This document shows, one piece after another, positions 1 to 7,742 of a DNA stretch of 9,346 nucleotides. The translations under genes and the position numbers were made by a program. The stretch comes from Deltaproteobacteria bacterium (GTDB lineage: Bacteria; Desulfobacterota_B; Binatia; Bin18). Position 1 is the first letter of the stretch, and the number at the start of each line of letters is the position of its first letter. The DNA lies in NCBI GenBank assembly GCA_012271025.1, contig JAAXHF010000358.1, positions 1-9,346 on the forward strand, in the 5' to 3' direction. The notes beneath the pieces are model-generated. The model ran no database searches. It was not told where the DNA came from and saw only the letters and a program-made list of their open reading frames with translations.

Positions 1-786
1 GTCGTTCAGATCGTTGTGGACGATGTTGGCGTAGAAGGTGTTGACCCCCGGGTCCTTGTTGTCCTGGTCTTCCTTGACCGGACCCGTGTACTCCTTGTTA
101 AACACGTCGTGGTTGTACACCAGCGCATCGGTCGCACCGGGGAAAAAGTCGAGCAGGAGTTGCTCAATCTCCGGGTAGAACACGCGTTCGACCTCGGCGG
201 CATCGTAGAAATTCTGGCACTTGGACTCGCAGTGGGCGAGCGAGACGCCGAGCTTGTCCATGCACGCCGCGCTGGTGGGCGACAGCCCGGGGTAGTACTC
301 CGCCATCCGGCGCGCGTCGCGCAGAATTTGCGGGAAATAGAGGCCTCGCTGCCCGATGCTCTGCTCTTCCTCGCGCAGCACTTTTGCCACGGCCGCCTGC
401 GCCGGATCCCGCCACAGCGCGTTGGACGAGACGACCGAGTAGGACGGCTGCTCATAGACGGTGTAGCGCAGCGGCAGGGCGACGCCGCCTTCCGGGGCGG
501 TGATGTTGTTGGCCCGGATATAGTCCAGGCACTCGTCGTAGGTGCGAAAGCCGACGCCCCATCTGGTCTCAACCGGGCCGGGAGGCGCCTTGTCGATCAT
601 GTCGATGACCGCCTGTCCTTCCCCCTCGGCAATCTGGCGCAGCGCCGCCTCCATTGCCGCTGCGGTTCCCGCATCCCCGTCCTGATCAAACGACATGTAG
701 GAGAGACCGCCGTTTGCCGCGATAGGGGCTGGCTGTCCTACTGTGAGTTGGAAGGGAGGCACATAGGTCGATGAAACTGTCTGCAT
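1..786 (-). CDS. CmcJ/NvfI-family putative Fe(II)/2-oxoglutarate-type oxygenase, 3' end missing
   Basis: The minus-strand frame starting at the ATG at 786 stays open to the window edge and gives 262 residues; the C-terminus is outside. GAGAGG lies seven bases upstream of the ATG and supports this start. No signal peptide is visible, so the protein is probably cytoplasmic. The N-terminal 145 residues have no motif I recognise. From about residue 150 the pattern resembles the CmcJ/NvfI family (cephamycin 7-alpha-methoxylase partner CmcJ, fungal NvfI): an L-R-D-A-R stretch (155-159), L-G-V-S-L (179-183), NFYDAAEVERVFYPEIEQLL (192-211), then a hydrophobic strand ending in H226. The last visible segment, A-N-I-V-H-N-D (253-259), fits the first two metal ligands (H257, D259) of an H-x-D...H site. 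The distal histidine and the 2-oxoglutarate-binding arginine would lie beyond the edge. Family members modify secondary metabolites, but the substrate here cannot be inferred. An open plus-strand frame over the same bases looks like a shadow. Family assignment is from remembered motif patterns and is moderately sure. Confidence 0.7.
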   Translation of the reverse strand, partial: MQTVSSTYVPPFQLTVGQPAPIAANGGLSYMSFDQDGDAGTAAAMEAALRQIAEGEGQAVIDMIDKAPPGPVETRWGVGFRTYDECLDYIRANNITAPEGGVALPLRYTVYEQPSYSVVSSNALWRDPAQAAVAKVLREEEQSIGQRGLYFPQILRDARRMAEYYPGLSPTSAACMDKLGVSLAHCESKCQNFYDAAEVERVFYPEIEQLLLDFFPGATDALVYNHDVFNKEYTGPVKEDQDNKDPGVNTFYANIVHNDLND

Positions 787-821
787 AGCATACCTCTCAG
801 TTGAAGATGTAAAGATGGCCG

Positions 822-850
822 ATCATGGCACGCAGGGCTTGTTGTTGCAA
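822..850 (-). promoter_or_regulatory. Possible sigma70-type promoter for the CmcJ-like gene
   Basis: On the minus strand TTGCAA (845-850) and CATGAT (822-827) are separated by exactly 17 bases, each matching the -35/-10 consensus at four of six positions. They sit about 40 bases upstream of the ATG at 786. The remaining sequence between 787 and 976 holds no gene I can support, only this pair and a palindrome at 935-950. The match is modest and could be chance. Confidence 0.3.
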
Positions 851-934
851 GGGCGTGTCGGGCCTGGTCACATGCGCCTGGCGGGCGATCAAGTGCCGCC
901 CGGAGCGTGCCGAATTTTCCCACCCACGACCTGC

Positions 935-950
935 CGCCGGATATCCGGCG
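935..950. terminator. Perfect 16-bp palindrome downstream of comEC (weak hairpin or operator)
   Basis: CGCCGGATATCCGGCG reads identically on both strands. As RNA it can form a six-pair GC stem with an ATAT loop, about 27 bases past the comEC stop codon. No T-run follows on either strand, so it is not a typical intrinsic terminator. A dyad binding site for a regulator of the downstream minus-strand oxygenase gene is the alternative. Confidence 0.35.
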
Positions 951-976
951 CTGGGAGTGGAAACGACGCCAGCCGG

Positions 977-3430
977 TCAGTCGCTATCGGCAAACGGCAG
1001 CGCAAGCGTATGGCCTGCTCCGTCGCTGATCACCCGCACCGTCCCGTCCCGGTCCGTCCGCAACAGTTCGACCTCATGCCCGAGGTAGCGCTGCACGACC
1101 TCGGGGGACGGGAAATCAAAGCGGTTGAAGGAGCCGAGCGAAGCAATGGCCAGCTGCGGCGAGACTGCCCGAACAAACGCGGCGGAGCTTGAACTGCGGC
1201 TGCCGTGGTGGGGGACTTTCAGAATCTCGCTCTGGAGCGCCTGGCCCGATGCGAGCAAGCTCCTCTCGCCAGCCGTCTCGATATCGCCCGGCAGCAAGAA
1301 ATCGACACTGCCGTGGCTGAGTCGCAGGACGAGCGAGGCGTTATTGGTATCCAGACCACGCGTCCCGCATGGCGGGTGGAGAATCTCAATCCGCACCTCG
1401 GATACCGACTCCACCACACTGCCCCGACACATCTCTCGACTGACAAGCCCGGCCTGCCCAAGCGCGTGCTGCAAGCGCCCAAACCGCTTGCTGTCCGCCT
1501 CCTCGCCGCTGGACCAGAACTCGCTCGGTCCGAAGTGGGTGACCATGTAGGCCAGCCCGCCATAATGGTCGAGCTGGGGATGGCTCATCACCACGGTATC
1601 AACCCGCCCGATCTTTCGGCCCCATAGGAAGGGTGCGATAATCGCCTCGCCCGAGTCAAATGTCGGGCTGGCAAAGCCGCCGCCATCAACGACCATGACC
1701 TGCGAGCCCGGAAACTCGATGACCGCAGCGTCCCCTTGCCCCACGTCCAGAAAGGTGACCCGCATATCCTGGCGAAAGAAGCGCTGCCAGGTCCAGTAGG
1801 CGCAGTCGGCCAGCAGCACGGCGCATAAAACGAGCAGCGTATATCGAACTGGCTGCGAGGACCGAAAGCCGAGGAACAGACACGCTCCCATGCCATACAT
1901 CACGGCCAACTCGAACAGGTTCGGGGTGACGACATCAAAGGCAGCGTACGGCCAGGTGCCGATCACCTCCACGATCCAGGCGGAGACCTCGACGACACCG
2001 CCCGCTGCCAGCGCGAGCAGGTGGGCCAACCCCTCGTGGACAAAAAGCAGCCCTGCGGCGGCCAAACCAGCAATCACCGCCACACTGCCCAGCAGGGGGA
2101 TGATGACAAGATTGGTCACAAATCCCGCAACCGCAACTTGATTGAAGTGAGCGGCGGTAATCGGGGCGGTGCCAAGGATCGCACAGCCGGACACCGCACC
2201 GGACACGAGCCCCCACCGCCACACCCGGCCCGGCCACGGCTGAAGCTGAAACAGTCTGTCGGCGCTGAATTTTTCCCACCACCCAGACAAGCGACTCAGG
2301 CCGGCAAAAATGGCCAGCACGGCCACGAACGAGAGCTGAAACGACACCTCAAACATCGCCCCCGGCCAGATCACCGAGATCAGCAGGGCGGCCAGGGCCA
2401 GGCTGCGATAGACTTCGTGCTGACGCCCGATCAGAATCGAGCCCAGATAGACCAGGACCATGACAACCGCCCGCCAGGTTGCCACCCGCCCTCCGGCCAG
2501 ACCGGCGTACAACAGCACCGACGGGATAGCGAGCAGGGCCGCCAGCCTGGGCATGGTCCAGCTCAGCAAGAGACGCCGGCTGCGACCCAGCAGCCACCAC
2601 CACGCGCTGTAGGCTGCCGCCGCGACGATCCCGATATGCAGACCGGAAATCGCCAACACATGGGCTACACCGGCTCGGGCAAAGGCGTCTTGGAGACTGC
2701 GGTCTATGCCGCTCCTGTCGCCGATGATGAGGGCGCGCAGGATGGCTGCGTTGTGGCGGTCCAGATGGGTATCAAAGAAGGCCCCGATCCTGCGTCGGAT
2801 CTGCTCAAGCCAGTGCCGGATCGAACTCCCGCGCGTACCGATTTTCTCAATCTCGTCGTCATTCCAGACGAAAGCGGTGACATAGATGCTGCGGCGGGCC
2901 AGATAGCCCTCATGGTCAAAGCTGCCCGGGGTGCGGAAGTTGCGTGGCGTACGCAGCCGCACCGGCAGGCGGACGACATCTCCATACTGCCAGGTGCCGG
3001 ACGAGAACCGGACGCTTACCAGCACACGCCCAATGGCTGGCCGAGCCTCACCCTGAACGTCGCGTTGCATCACGGCGAGATAGAGGCGGGTCCGATGGGG
3101 CAGGCGCTCCGGCTCCCGGTACAGCCAACCCTCAAGCACGGTTTTTTGTGGCAGGCTGAGACGACCCACATGCTCAGCCGGCAGAGACGGCTCAAGAACG
3201 CGCAGCAGGGAAAGATGACCGGCGGCAAGGCTCAGCACGAGACACCCGACCAGCCCAGCCGACCGGGGTCCGGCCCAGACCCACGCCGCACCCACCAGAC
3301 AGGTCGCCAGTCCGACCAGCCACCAGCCCGACCAGCCCCAGCCGACCCAGGCCTGACCCAGCAGACAGGCCAGACTCAGTCCGATGAGCAGACGGCGGGA
3401 CAGGGCTTGCGCGGCATGCCTGAGCGTCAC
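977..3430 (-). CDS. comEC: ComEC/Rec2-family DNA uptake channel protein
   Basis: This is a full-length ComEC of 817 residues, the inner-membrane protein that carries single-stranded DNA into the cytoplasm during natural transformation. Domains in order: N-terminal membrane segments (about residues 12-75); a DUF4131/OB-like region (about 90-190) with the typical FRTPGSFDHEGYLARR stretch near 165-180; the Competence domain with the family signature HVLAISGLHIG (257-267) and many membrane helices to about 545; and a C-terminal metallo-beta-lactamase-like domain. That last domain keeps FLDVGQGDA (560-568), SHPQLDHYGG (616-625), GDIE (715-718) and VPHHGSRSS (739-747), so the metal-binding histidines and aspartates are present and the domain looks intact. 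Translation starts at a GTG at 3430 that overlaps the uvrC stop codon in a GTGA quartet, implying translational coupling. No frameshift or truncation is visible. Related genes can persist in lineages not known to be competent, so uptake activity is inferred. Confidence 0.95.
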   Translation of the reverse strand: MTLRHAAQALSRRLLIGLSLACLLGQAWVGWGWSGWWLVGLATCLVGAAWVWAGPRSAGLVGCLVLSLAAGHLSLLRVLEPSLPAEHVGRLSLPQKTVLEGWLYREPERLPHRTRLYLAVMQRDVQGEARPAIGRVLVSVRFSSGTWQYGDVVRLPVRLRTPRNFRTPGSFDHEGYLARRSIYVTAFVWNDDEIEKIGTRGSSIRHWLEQIRRRIGAFFDTHLDRHNAAILRALIIGDRSGIDRSLQDAFARAGVAHVLAISGLHIGIVAAAAYSAWWWLLGRSRRLLLSWTMPRLAALLAIPSVLLYAGLAGGRVATWRAVVMVLVYLGSILIGRQHEVYRSLALAALLISVIWPGAMFEVSFQLSFVAVLAIFAGLSRLSGWWEKFSADRLFQLQPWPGRVWRWGLVSGAVSGCAILGTAPITAAHFNQVAVAGFVTNLVIIPLLGSVAVIAGLAAAGLLFVHEGLAHLLALAAGGVVEVSAWIVEVIGTWPYAAFDVVTPNLFELAVMYGMGACLFLGFRSSQPVRYTLLVLCAVLLADCAYWTWQRFFRQDMRVTFLDVGQGDAAVIEFPGSQVMVVDGGGFASPTFDSGEAIIAPFLWGRKIGRVDTVVMSHPQLDHYGGLAYMVTHFGPSEFWSSGEEADSKRFGRLQHALGQAGLVSREMCRGSVVESVSEVRIEILHPPCGTRGLDTNNASLVLRLSHGSVDFLLPGDIETAGERSLLASGQALQSEILKVPHHGSRSSSSAAFVRAVSPQLAIASLGSFNRFDFPSPEVVQRYLGHEVELLRTDRDGTVRVISDGAGHTLALPFADSD

Positions 3431-5337
3431 CCGTCCGCCCGGCTCGCGTCCGTGTCCGTCGCCGGCGAGGAATCCACATGACGCACGATGGTGTCGGCCA
3501 GCGTGGGAGTGATGCCCGGCACCTGGGCGAGTTCCTCACGGCTGGCTGCGCGGACCCGTTTCACACTGCCAAAATGGCGCAGCAGGGCTTTGCGCCGGCT
3601 GGGACCAATGCCCGGGATGGCGTCGAGCGACGAACTCAGCCGCTCCTTGGCCCGCAGTTGACGGTGATAGCTGATCGCAAACCGGTGAGCCTCGTCCCGG
3701 ACGCGCTGGAGCAGGAACAGCGCACTGGAGTTTTGCTTGAGCACAATCGGGTTTTTGCGGCCCGGCACGAACACGCGCTCGGCCGACCGGTCCACTTCTT
3801 CGCTGAACGGGTCGCGCTTGGTCCGCATCTTGGCCAGACCGATTAGATCGACCTGATCGATGGCCAGTTCCTTGAACACCGTGACGGCGACGCCGAGTTG
3901 GCCTTTGCCACCGTCGACCATCAGCAGGTCGGGCAGGTCATTGTCGGCCACGGCGCGCGTGTAACGGCGGGTCAGGACCTCGTACATCATGGCGAAATCG
4001 TCCGCCCCGTCCACGGTCTTAATCCGAAAACGGCGGTAGCGGCTCTTGTCCGGCTCGCCCTCGTCAAACACGACCAGGGAGCCAACGGCCAGATTGCCCT
4101 GAATGTTGGAGATATCGAAACACTCGATGCGCTTGGGAGCGGTCCGCAGCCGCAAGCCGGCCCGCAGGCCCTCGAGCGCCTTTTCGCGTTGGTCACTGCC
4201 CCGGCGTTTTTCCACAAAGCTGTGCCGGGCGTTCTCGACGGCCATCTTGACCAGGCGCAGCTTTGCCCCCCGCTGGGGACACACCAGCTCGACCTTCTTG
4301 CCCTTGCGCTCGGCCAGCAGCTCGGACCGCACCGCGGCGTCTTCGAGCCGTAGCGGCAGCACGATCTCATCCGGCACAAACCGCCCGCCCTGATAAAACT
4401 GGGTCAGCAGTTCGGACACGACTTGTGCGTCCGGAAACTCGTTGTCGGCAAAGCTGTAGCCGAGGTTGCCGACCAGCTTGCCGGCCCGCACAAACAGCAC
4501 CTGGCCCTCGATCAGGCCGCCCTCGCGGTACAGGCCGAACACGTCCTGGTCGTTACCCAGGGGGGCGGCGACCTGCTGTTTTTCGGTGGTCCGGGTAATG
4601 GCCTGAATCTGATCCCGCAGGCGGGCGGCCGCCTCGTAGCGCAGGTCTGCGGCCGCCTCGTTCATGCGGACGGTCAGCTGCTGGACCAGCTGGGTATTCT
4701 TGCCTTCGAGGAGCATTTGCGCGCCCCTGAGCTGGCGTTGGTATTCGTCCGGCTCAACCGGCAGCGCGCACGGCCCCAGGCAGCGCTTGATCTGGTATTC
4801 GAGGCACGGGCGGGTCCGGTTGCGGAAGACCGTGTCGGAACAGGTCCGCAGGGGGAACACCTTGCGAATGATCTCCAGGGTGTCCTGTACCGCGCTGCTG
4901 GAATGAAAAGGCCCCAGATATTTGCTGCCGTCCTTGACCACCTGACGTGTCAGGAGCACGCGCGGCCAGGCGTCGCGGCCGGTAATTTTGACGTGCCAGT
5001 AGCCGGTATTGTTTTTGAGCTGGATATTGTAGCGGGGTTTATACTGTTTGATCAGCGTGTCTTCGAGCAGCAGGGCTTCTTTTTCGCTGTGGGTCACCAC
5101 AACTTCCATATCGACCAGCTGGGCCAGCAAAAAACGGATCTGGGGCCGCCCGTCCCCGCCCCGGGCGTACTGCCGGACGCGGGCGCGGAGATTTTTGGCC
5201 TTGCCGACATAGATGACCTGAGCGTGCGCATCCTTGAACAGGTACACCCCGGGCTGCGTCGGCAGGGTGGCCAGCTTGGCGGCAAAGTCGCCCGCCTGCC
5301 CGGACGCGGACGGCGCCTGTTTGTCCTCGGTATCCAT
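3427..5337 (-). CDS. uvrC: UvrABC excinuclease subunit C
   Basis: UvrC makes both incisions flanking bulky DNA lesions in nucleotide excision repair, recruited by UvrB in the cytoplasm. From the ATG at 5337 the protein has 636 residues, close to the 610 of E. coli UvrC. The N-terminal GIY-YIG nuclease shows GVY (30-32), YVGKAKNLRARV (43-54) and EALLLE (87-92). Four cysteines C166, C178, C186 and C190 have the 12/8/4 spacing of the UvrC iron-sulphur cluster ligands. A UVR-type UvrB-binding segment follows around 205-245. The C-terminal RNase H-like nuclease shows CFDISNIQG (D408), GADDFAMM (D446/D447), LLMVDGGKGQ (D475) and RDEAHRF (H551). Tandem helix-hairpin-helix motifs occupy about 572-620. 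The frame continues upstream to a TTG at 5427, but that codon lies inside a putative promoter and the extra residues are unlike UvrC, so I chose the ATG. No good Shine-Dalgarno precedes the ATG; a GGGGAGG lies about 64 bases upstream. comEC follows with a 4-bp overlap. Confidence 0.96.
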   Translation of the reverse strand: MDTEDKQAPSASGQAGDFAAKLATLPTQPGVYLFKDAHAQVIYVGKAKNLRARVRQYARGGDGRPQIRFLLAQLVDMEVVVTHSEKEALLLEDTLIKQYKPRYNIQLKNNTGYWHVKITGRDAWPRVLLTRQVVKDGSKYLGPFHSSSAVQDTLEIIRKVFPLRTCSDTVFRNRTRPCLEYQIKRCLGPCALPVEPDEYQRQLRGAQMLLEGKNTQLVQQLTVRMNEAAADLRYEAAARLRDQIQAITRTTEKQQVAAPLGNDQDVFGLYREGGLIEGQVLFVRAGKLVGNLGYSFADNEFPDAQVVSELLTQFYQGGRFVPDEIVLPLRLEDAAVRSELLAERKGKKVELVCPQRGAKLRLVKMAVENARHSFVEKRRGSDQREKALEGLRAGLRLRTAPKRIECFDISNIQGNLAVGSLVVFDEGEPDKSRYRRFRIKTVDGADDFAMMYEVLTRRYTRAVADNDLPDLLMVDGGKGQLGVAVTVFKELAIDQVDLIGLAKMRTKRDPFSEEVDRSAERVFVPGRKNPIVLKQNSSALFLLQRVRDEAHRFAISYHRQLRAKERLSSSLDAIPGIGPSRRKALLRHFGSVKRVRAASREELAQVPGITPTLADTIVRHVDSSPATDTDASRADG

Positions 5338-5426
5338 GGTGTATTCTGGCCGTGTATCCCGCTGCGTCTGGGTCGTCGGCGACTGGCAAGCCGGCCGATT
5401 CCTCCCCTTTTCGTGCCGCAACGTCA

Positions 5427-5455
5427 ATGGTATGAGAGCACGGAACGCGCATCAA
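5427..5455 (-). promoter_or_regulatory. Possible sigma70-type promoter for uvrC-comEC
   Basis: On the minus strand TTGATG (5450-5455) and TACCAT (5427-5432) are 17 bases apart, each matching four of six consensus positions. Transcription would start near 5420 and leave a leader of about 80 bases before the uvrC ATG at 5337. This position argues against the upstream TTG at 5427 as the uvrC start. It is a pattern match only. Confidence 0.35.
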
Positions 5456-5514
5456 GGGAAACGCTGAGTTTTTCCTGATGAAGATGCCGGCGGTGTATTG
5501 ATGGAGGACATAGG

Positions 5515-5796
5515 ATGAATCACTGGAAACCAATCGCAGGGCTTCTGTTCGGTATCGGCCTCGTGTTTCTGGCCGCCTGCCAGGAAGAAGAGCCGCCGCC
5601 CGAGCCGAGGCCGCTGAGCCCGTTGGCGGCGTGTCGGAGCGAGTGTCGGTCGGCCTCGGAGCAGCTCAATCAGGAATGTATCGACAGACTGCGCGCCCAG
5701 GAGGCGTTTGACCGGCTGAGCGAGTGCGGCACCCAGGCCGACGAGTACTCAAACCAGTGTCGGGCCGAGTGCGACGCCAAACACGCGGGATCATAA
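5515..5796 (+). CDS. Small six-cysteine putative outer-membrane lipoprotein
   Basis: The product is 93 residues and I do not recognise a named family. It starts M-N-H-W-K, continues with a hydrophobic stretch (about 7-20) and has the lipobox L-A-A-C, so signal peptidase II should cleave before C22. Residue +2 is Q23 rather than Asp, consistent with sorting to the outer membrane in Gram-negative bacteria. An acidic, proline-rich tether (23-37) follows. The mature part is about 55 residues, mostly charged and likely helical, with six cysteines: C40 and C44 (CX3C), C55, C71, C82 and C86 (CX3C). The paired CX3C pattern suggests an antiparallel helical hairpin held by disulphides, which is inference. 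GGAGG at 5503-5507, seven bases before the ATG, is a strong ribosome binding site. The gene is divergent from uvrC and convergent with the ComEA-like gene, so it appears to be its own transcription unit. Coding evidence: lipobox, binding site and sensible composition. Confidence 0.8.
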   Translation: MNHWKPIAGLLFGIGLVFLAACQEEEPPPEPRPLSPLAACRSECRSASEQLNQECIDRLRAQEAFDRLSECGTQADEYSNQCRAECDAKHAGS

Positions 5797-5803
5797 CGCC
5801 GGT

Positions 5804-5824
5804 GGGCGGGCCTCATCCCCGCCC
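5804..5824. terminator. GC-rich hairpin between convergent genes, probable bidirectional terminator
   Basis: GGGCGGG (5804-5810) and CCCGCCC (5818-5824) form a perfect seven-pair stem around a seven-base loop, in the 39-bp gap between the lipoprotein stop (5796) and the ComEA-like stop (5836). Imperfect pairing can extend outward with GG at 5801-5802 and CC at 5828-5829. There is no clear T-tract on either strand, so termination is inferred mainly from position between convergent genes. Confidence 0.5.
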
Positions 5825-5835
5825 CTGCCACGCAC

Positions 5836-6220
<385 letters not shown>

Positions 6221-6231
<11 letters not shown>

Positions 6232-6268
6232 CACTCTATACAACCTGTTTGTCAACATGTCATACGAC
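6221..6268. repeat. Two tandem 24-bp direct repeats in a divergent promoter region
   Basis: Units 6221-6244 and 6245-6268 abut directly and agree at 19 of 24 positions. Both begin with the identical 13-mer CTGTTTGTCAACA and share ATAC followed by -AC near the end. The 24-bp period is a little over two helical turns, so bound proteins would sit on nearly the same face of the DNA. Each 13-mer holds an imperfect dyad, TGTT-N4-AACA. The array lies between the ComEA-like gene (start 6156) and the ferredoxin-fusion gene (start 6349) and overlaps the proposed -35 of the former, which suggests a double operator. The repeat itself is directly visible; regulatory function is inference. Confidence 0.7.
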
Positions 6269-6283
6269 CGCCCCCGCTCCTCG

Positions 6284-6312
6284 TTGACCGTCCCCGGCAA
6301 AACCGATACGAA
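6284..6312 (+). promoter_or_regulatory. Possible promoter for the ferredoxin-fusion operon
   Basis: TTGACC (6284-6289, five of six to the -35 consensus) and TACGAA (6307-6312, only three of six to the -10) are 17 bases apart and end about 36 bases before the ATG at 6349. An alternative is TTCACT (6215-6220), 16 bases, then TATACA (6237-6242), which overlaps the tandem repeat. I cannot choose between them from sequence alone. Confidence 0.3.
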
Positions 6313-6331
6313 GTGGGCACATGTCTTGATG

Positions 6332-6337
6332 AAGGAG
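6332..6337 (+). promoter_or_regulatory. Ribosome binding site that fixes the ferredoxin-fusion start
   Basis: AAGGAG ends 11 bases before the ATG at 6349. The reading frame is open far upstream, to 5986 and through the opposing ComEA-like gene. This site, together with the immediate start of the ferredoxin motif after the ATG, shows that the upstream frame is not translated. Confidence 0.6.
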
Positions 6338-6348
6338 ACTCGTCTGCC

Positions 6349-7719
6349 ATGGCTACACTGATCACAATCGACTGCATTAACTGTGGAGCCTGCGAGCCGG
6401 AGTGCCCCAATACCGCCATCTACCAGGGCGGTGTGGACTGGGAACTCGGGGACGCCACGTCGCCAGCCATCTCGGAAGATATTTTCTATATCGTGCCCCA
6501 GAAATGTACCGAGTGCGTGGGGTTTTATGAGCAGGAAGCCTGTGCTGCGGTCTGCCCGGTCGACTGCTGCATTCCCGACCCAGACATCCCGGAGACCGAA
6601 GACGTCCTGCTTGCGCGCGCCAAAGAGCTGCACCCGGACGAGAGCTTTGAGGGGGACTTCCCGTCCCGGTTCAAGGTCGGTGGGGAAGAAGCCCCGGCTG
6701 AACCGGCTGAATCCGCCGACGCTCCCGCCCCACAGGCCAACGGCGCGGCCGAACCGGCCCCGGTCGCGGCGCCTGCTCCGGCGGCACCAGCGGCAGCACC
6801 AGCGGCGGTCGCCCCAAAACCAGCGGCCGTCCCCGTGCCCAAAAGAGAGCTACGCGAGCGCCTCTTTCCCGGTGAGCTGGCCGAGAGCTATGAAGCCGCC
6901 CTGTCCCGGATAGCCCCGACTCGGGCGAATATCGGGCTCGGCTCTGTCGTCGCTCTCCTGCAACCGCTGCTCGGCGCACTGCCCGCTTCGACCAAAAACT
7001 CCCTGGAAGAAGCCCTGGATGACCCGCGCTACTTCAGCGCCGCCTCGTCCACCGGCATGAACGTCCTGCTGAACATGGTGCTGTATCCGGCCGTGTGTCT
7101 GGCCGCCTATACCGCGATGGGCGGCGAGTTGTTCAGCCAGCAGGCCAACGCGAGTATTTTTATCGGCCTGCTGATCGCCTCGGGCGAAACCGTCGTCCGC
7201 CTGCGGGAAGCCCTGTTTCAAGGCGTGTCCAGCGATGAGGCGCGCTTCCGCGGCGCACCCTACGGCCTGGCCCTGGCCCCCCTGACCGCCCCGTTTCTCG
7301 GCATGCGCGCCAAGCGTTCACAAGAGCAGGGCGCGATTCCGGTCGAAGGCTATTACAGTGGCGAGTTTGACGAAAAGACAGAGCGCTCGCGCCGCTATGG
7401 CGAGGCGTATAGTGTTGAAACCGAGAACAATGCCTATCTGTTGCGCCTGGAGTTTCCGCGCCGCGTGCCGGTCTCTGCCAGGAAACGCGAACTGGGCATT
7501 GGCGATGACATGCCCGACTACGAGTACGAGCTGTCCCTGCAGGAAGATCACTTTCTGGTCAAGGGCAGTGTGACCGAACCCGAGATCCGGCAATTGGCGG
7601 CCGTCTCGCCCGCTTTTCCGCCCGATTTCACCAAGCGCATTACGTTCGACCGTCCGGTCTCCAGCTTCAAGCACCGCTATCGGGACAAGACCCTCGAAGT
7701 GATCCTGTTTCAACGCTAG
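6349..7719 (+). CDS. Alvin-type 2[4Fe-4S] ferredoxin fused to a hydrophobic region and an Hsp20-like domain
   Basis: The product has 456 residues. Residues 1-85 are a complete bacterial ferredoxin of the Allochromatium vinosum type: C9, C12, C15 and C19 followed by Pro, then C53, C56, C65 and C69 followed by Pro. The eight-residue gap between C56 and C65 and the PVDCCIPDP run (70-78) are typical of that group. Such ferredoxins carry low-potential electrons in the cytoplasm. An Ala/Pro-rich linker (about 112-165) follows. Residues about 195-320 contain hydrophobic stretches (196-212, 237-258 and a shorter one at 268-278), probably membrane-associated or membrane-spanning. The last 105 residues are beta-rich and resemble an Hsp20/alpha-crystallin fold: A-Y-L-L-R-L-E-F-P (362-370), F-L-V-K-G-S-V (402-408), FPPDFTKRI (423-431) and a final DKTLEVILFQR (446-456). 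The Hsp20 likeness is my inference from pattern. I recognise no named family for the whole. rimI starts 23 bases after the stop, so the two are probably cotranscribed. The function is unknown; an electron-transfer role is suggested by the intact cluster ligands. Confidence 0.85.
   Translation: MATLITIDCINCGACEPECPNTAIYQGGVDWELGDATSPAISEDIFYIVPQKCTECVGFYEQEACAAVCPVDCCIPDPDIPETEDVLLARAKELHPDESFEGDFPSRFKVGGEEAPAEPAESADAPAPQANGAAEPAPVAAPAPAAPAAAPAAVAPKPAAVPVPKRELRERLFPGELAESYEAALSRIAPTRANIGLGSVVALLQPLLGALPASTKNSLEEALDDPRYFSAASSTGMNVLLNMVLYPAVCLAAYTAMGGELFSQQANASIFIGLLIASGETVVRLREALFQGVSSDEARFRGAPYGLALAPLTAPFLGMRAKRSQEQGAIPVEGYYSGEFDEKTERSRRYGEAYSVETENNAYLLRLEFPRRVPVSARKRELGIGDDMPDYEYELSLQEDHFLVKGSVTEPEIRQLAAVSPAFPPDFTKRITFDRPVSSFKHRYRDKTLEVILFQR
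6684..6843 (+). repeat. Low-complexity Ala/Pro-coding linker region
   Basis: This stretch codes for the Ala/Pro/Glu linker of the ferredoxin fusion (about residues 113-165) and contains short reiterated units such as GCACCAGCGGC. It is flexible tether sequence rather than a mobile repeat. Slippage-prone composition means linker length may vary among relatives. Confidence 0.6.
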
Positions 7720-7742
7720 CGCGGGCCTGGGACGAACGCGGT

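Noticed and set aside
16..774. Long plus-strand open frame opposite the CmcJ-like gene (252 codons)
   Set aside because: The minus-strand frame over the same bases carries recognisable family motifs and a ribosome binding site; the plus-strand product has none and is typical of antisense open frames in GC-rich DNA.
2021..3481. Plus-strand open frame of 486 codons opposite comEC
   Set aside because: The product is a Gln/Pro/Arg-rich, low-complexity sequence without motifs, and comEC on the other strand is unambiguous.
4624..4665. Repeated GCGGCCGCCTCGT within uvrC
   Set aside because: It codes for two similar Ala-rich helical segments of the UVR region; codon bias explains it.
5338..5427. 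Upstream extension of uvrC to a TTG codon at 5427
   Set aside because: The extra 30 residues are unlike UvrC N-termini, and the TTG overlaps a putative -10 element; the ATG at 5337 gives normal family length.
4423..5478. Plus-strand open frame of 351 codons opposite uvrC
   Set aside because: It lies antisense to an intact uvrC with all catalytic motifs; it has no recognisable domain or ribosome binding site.
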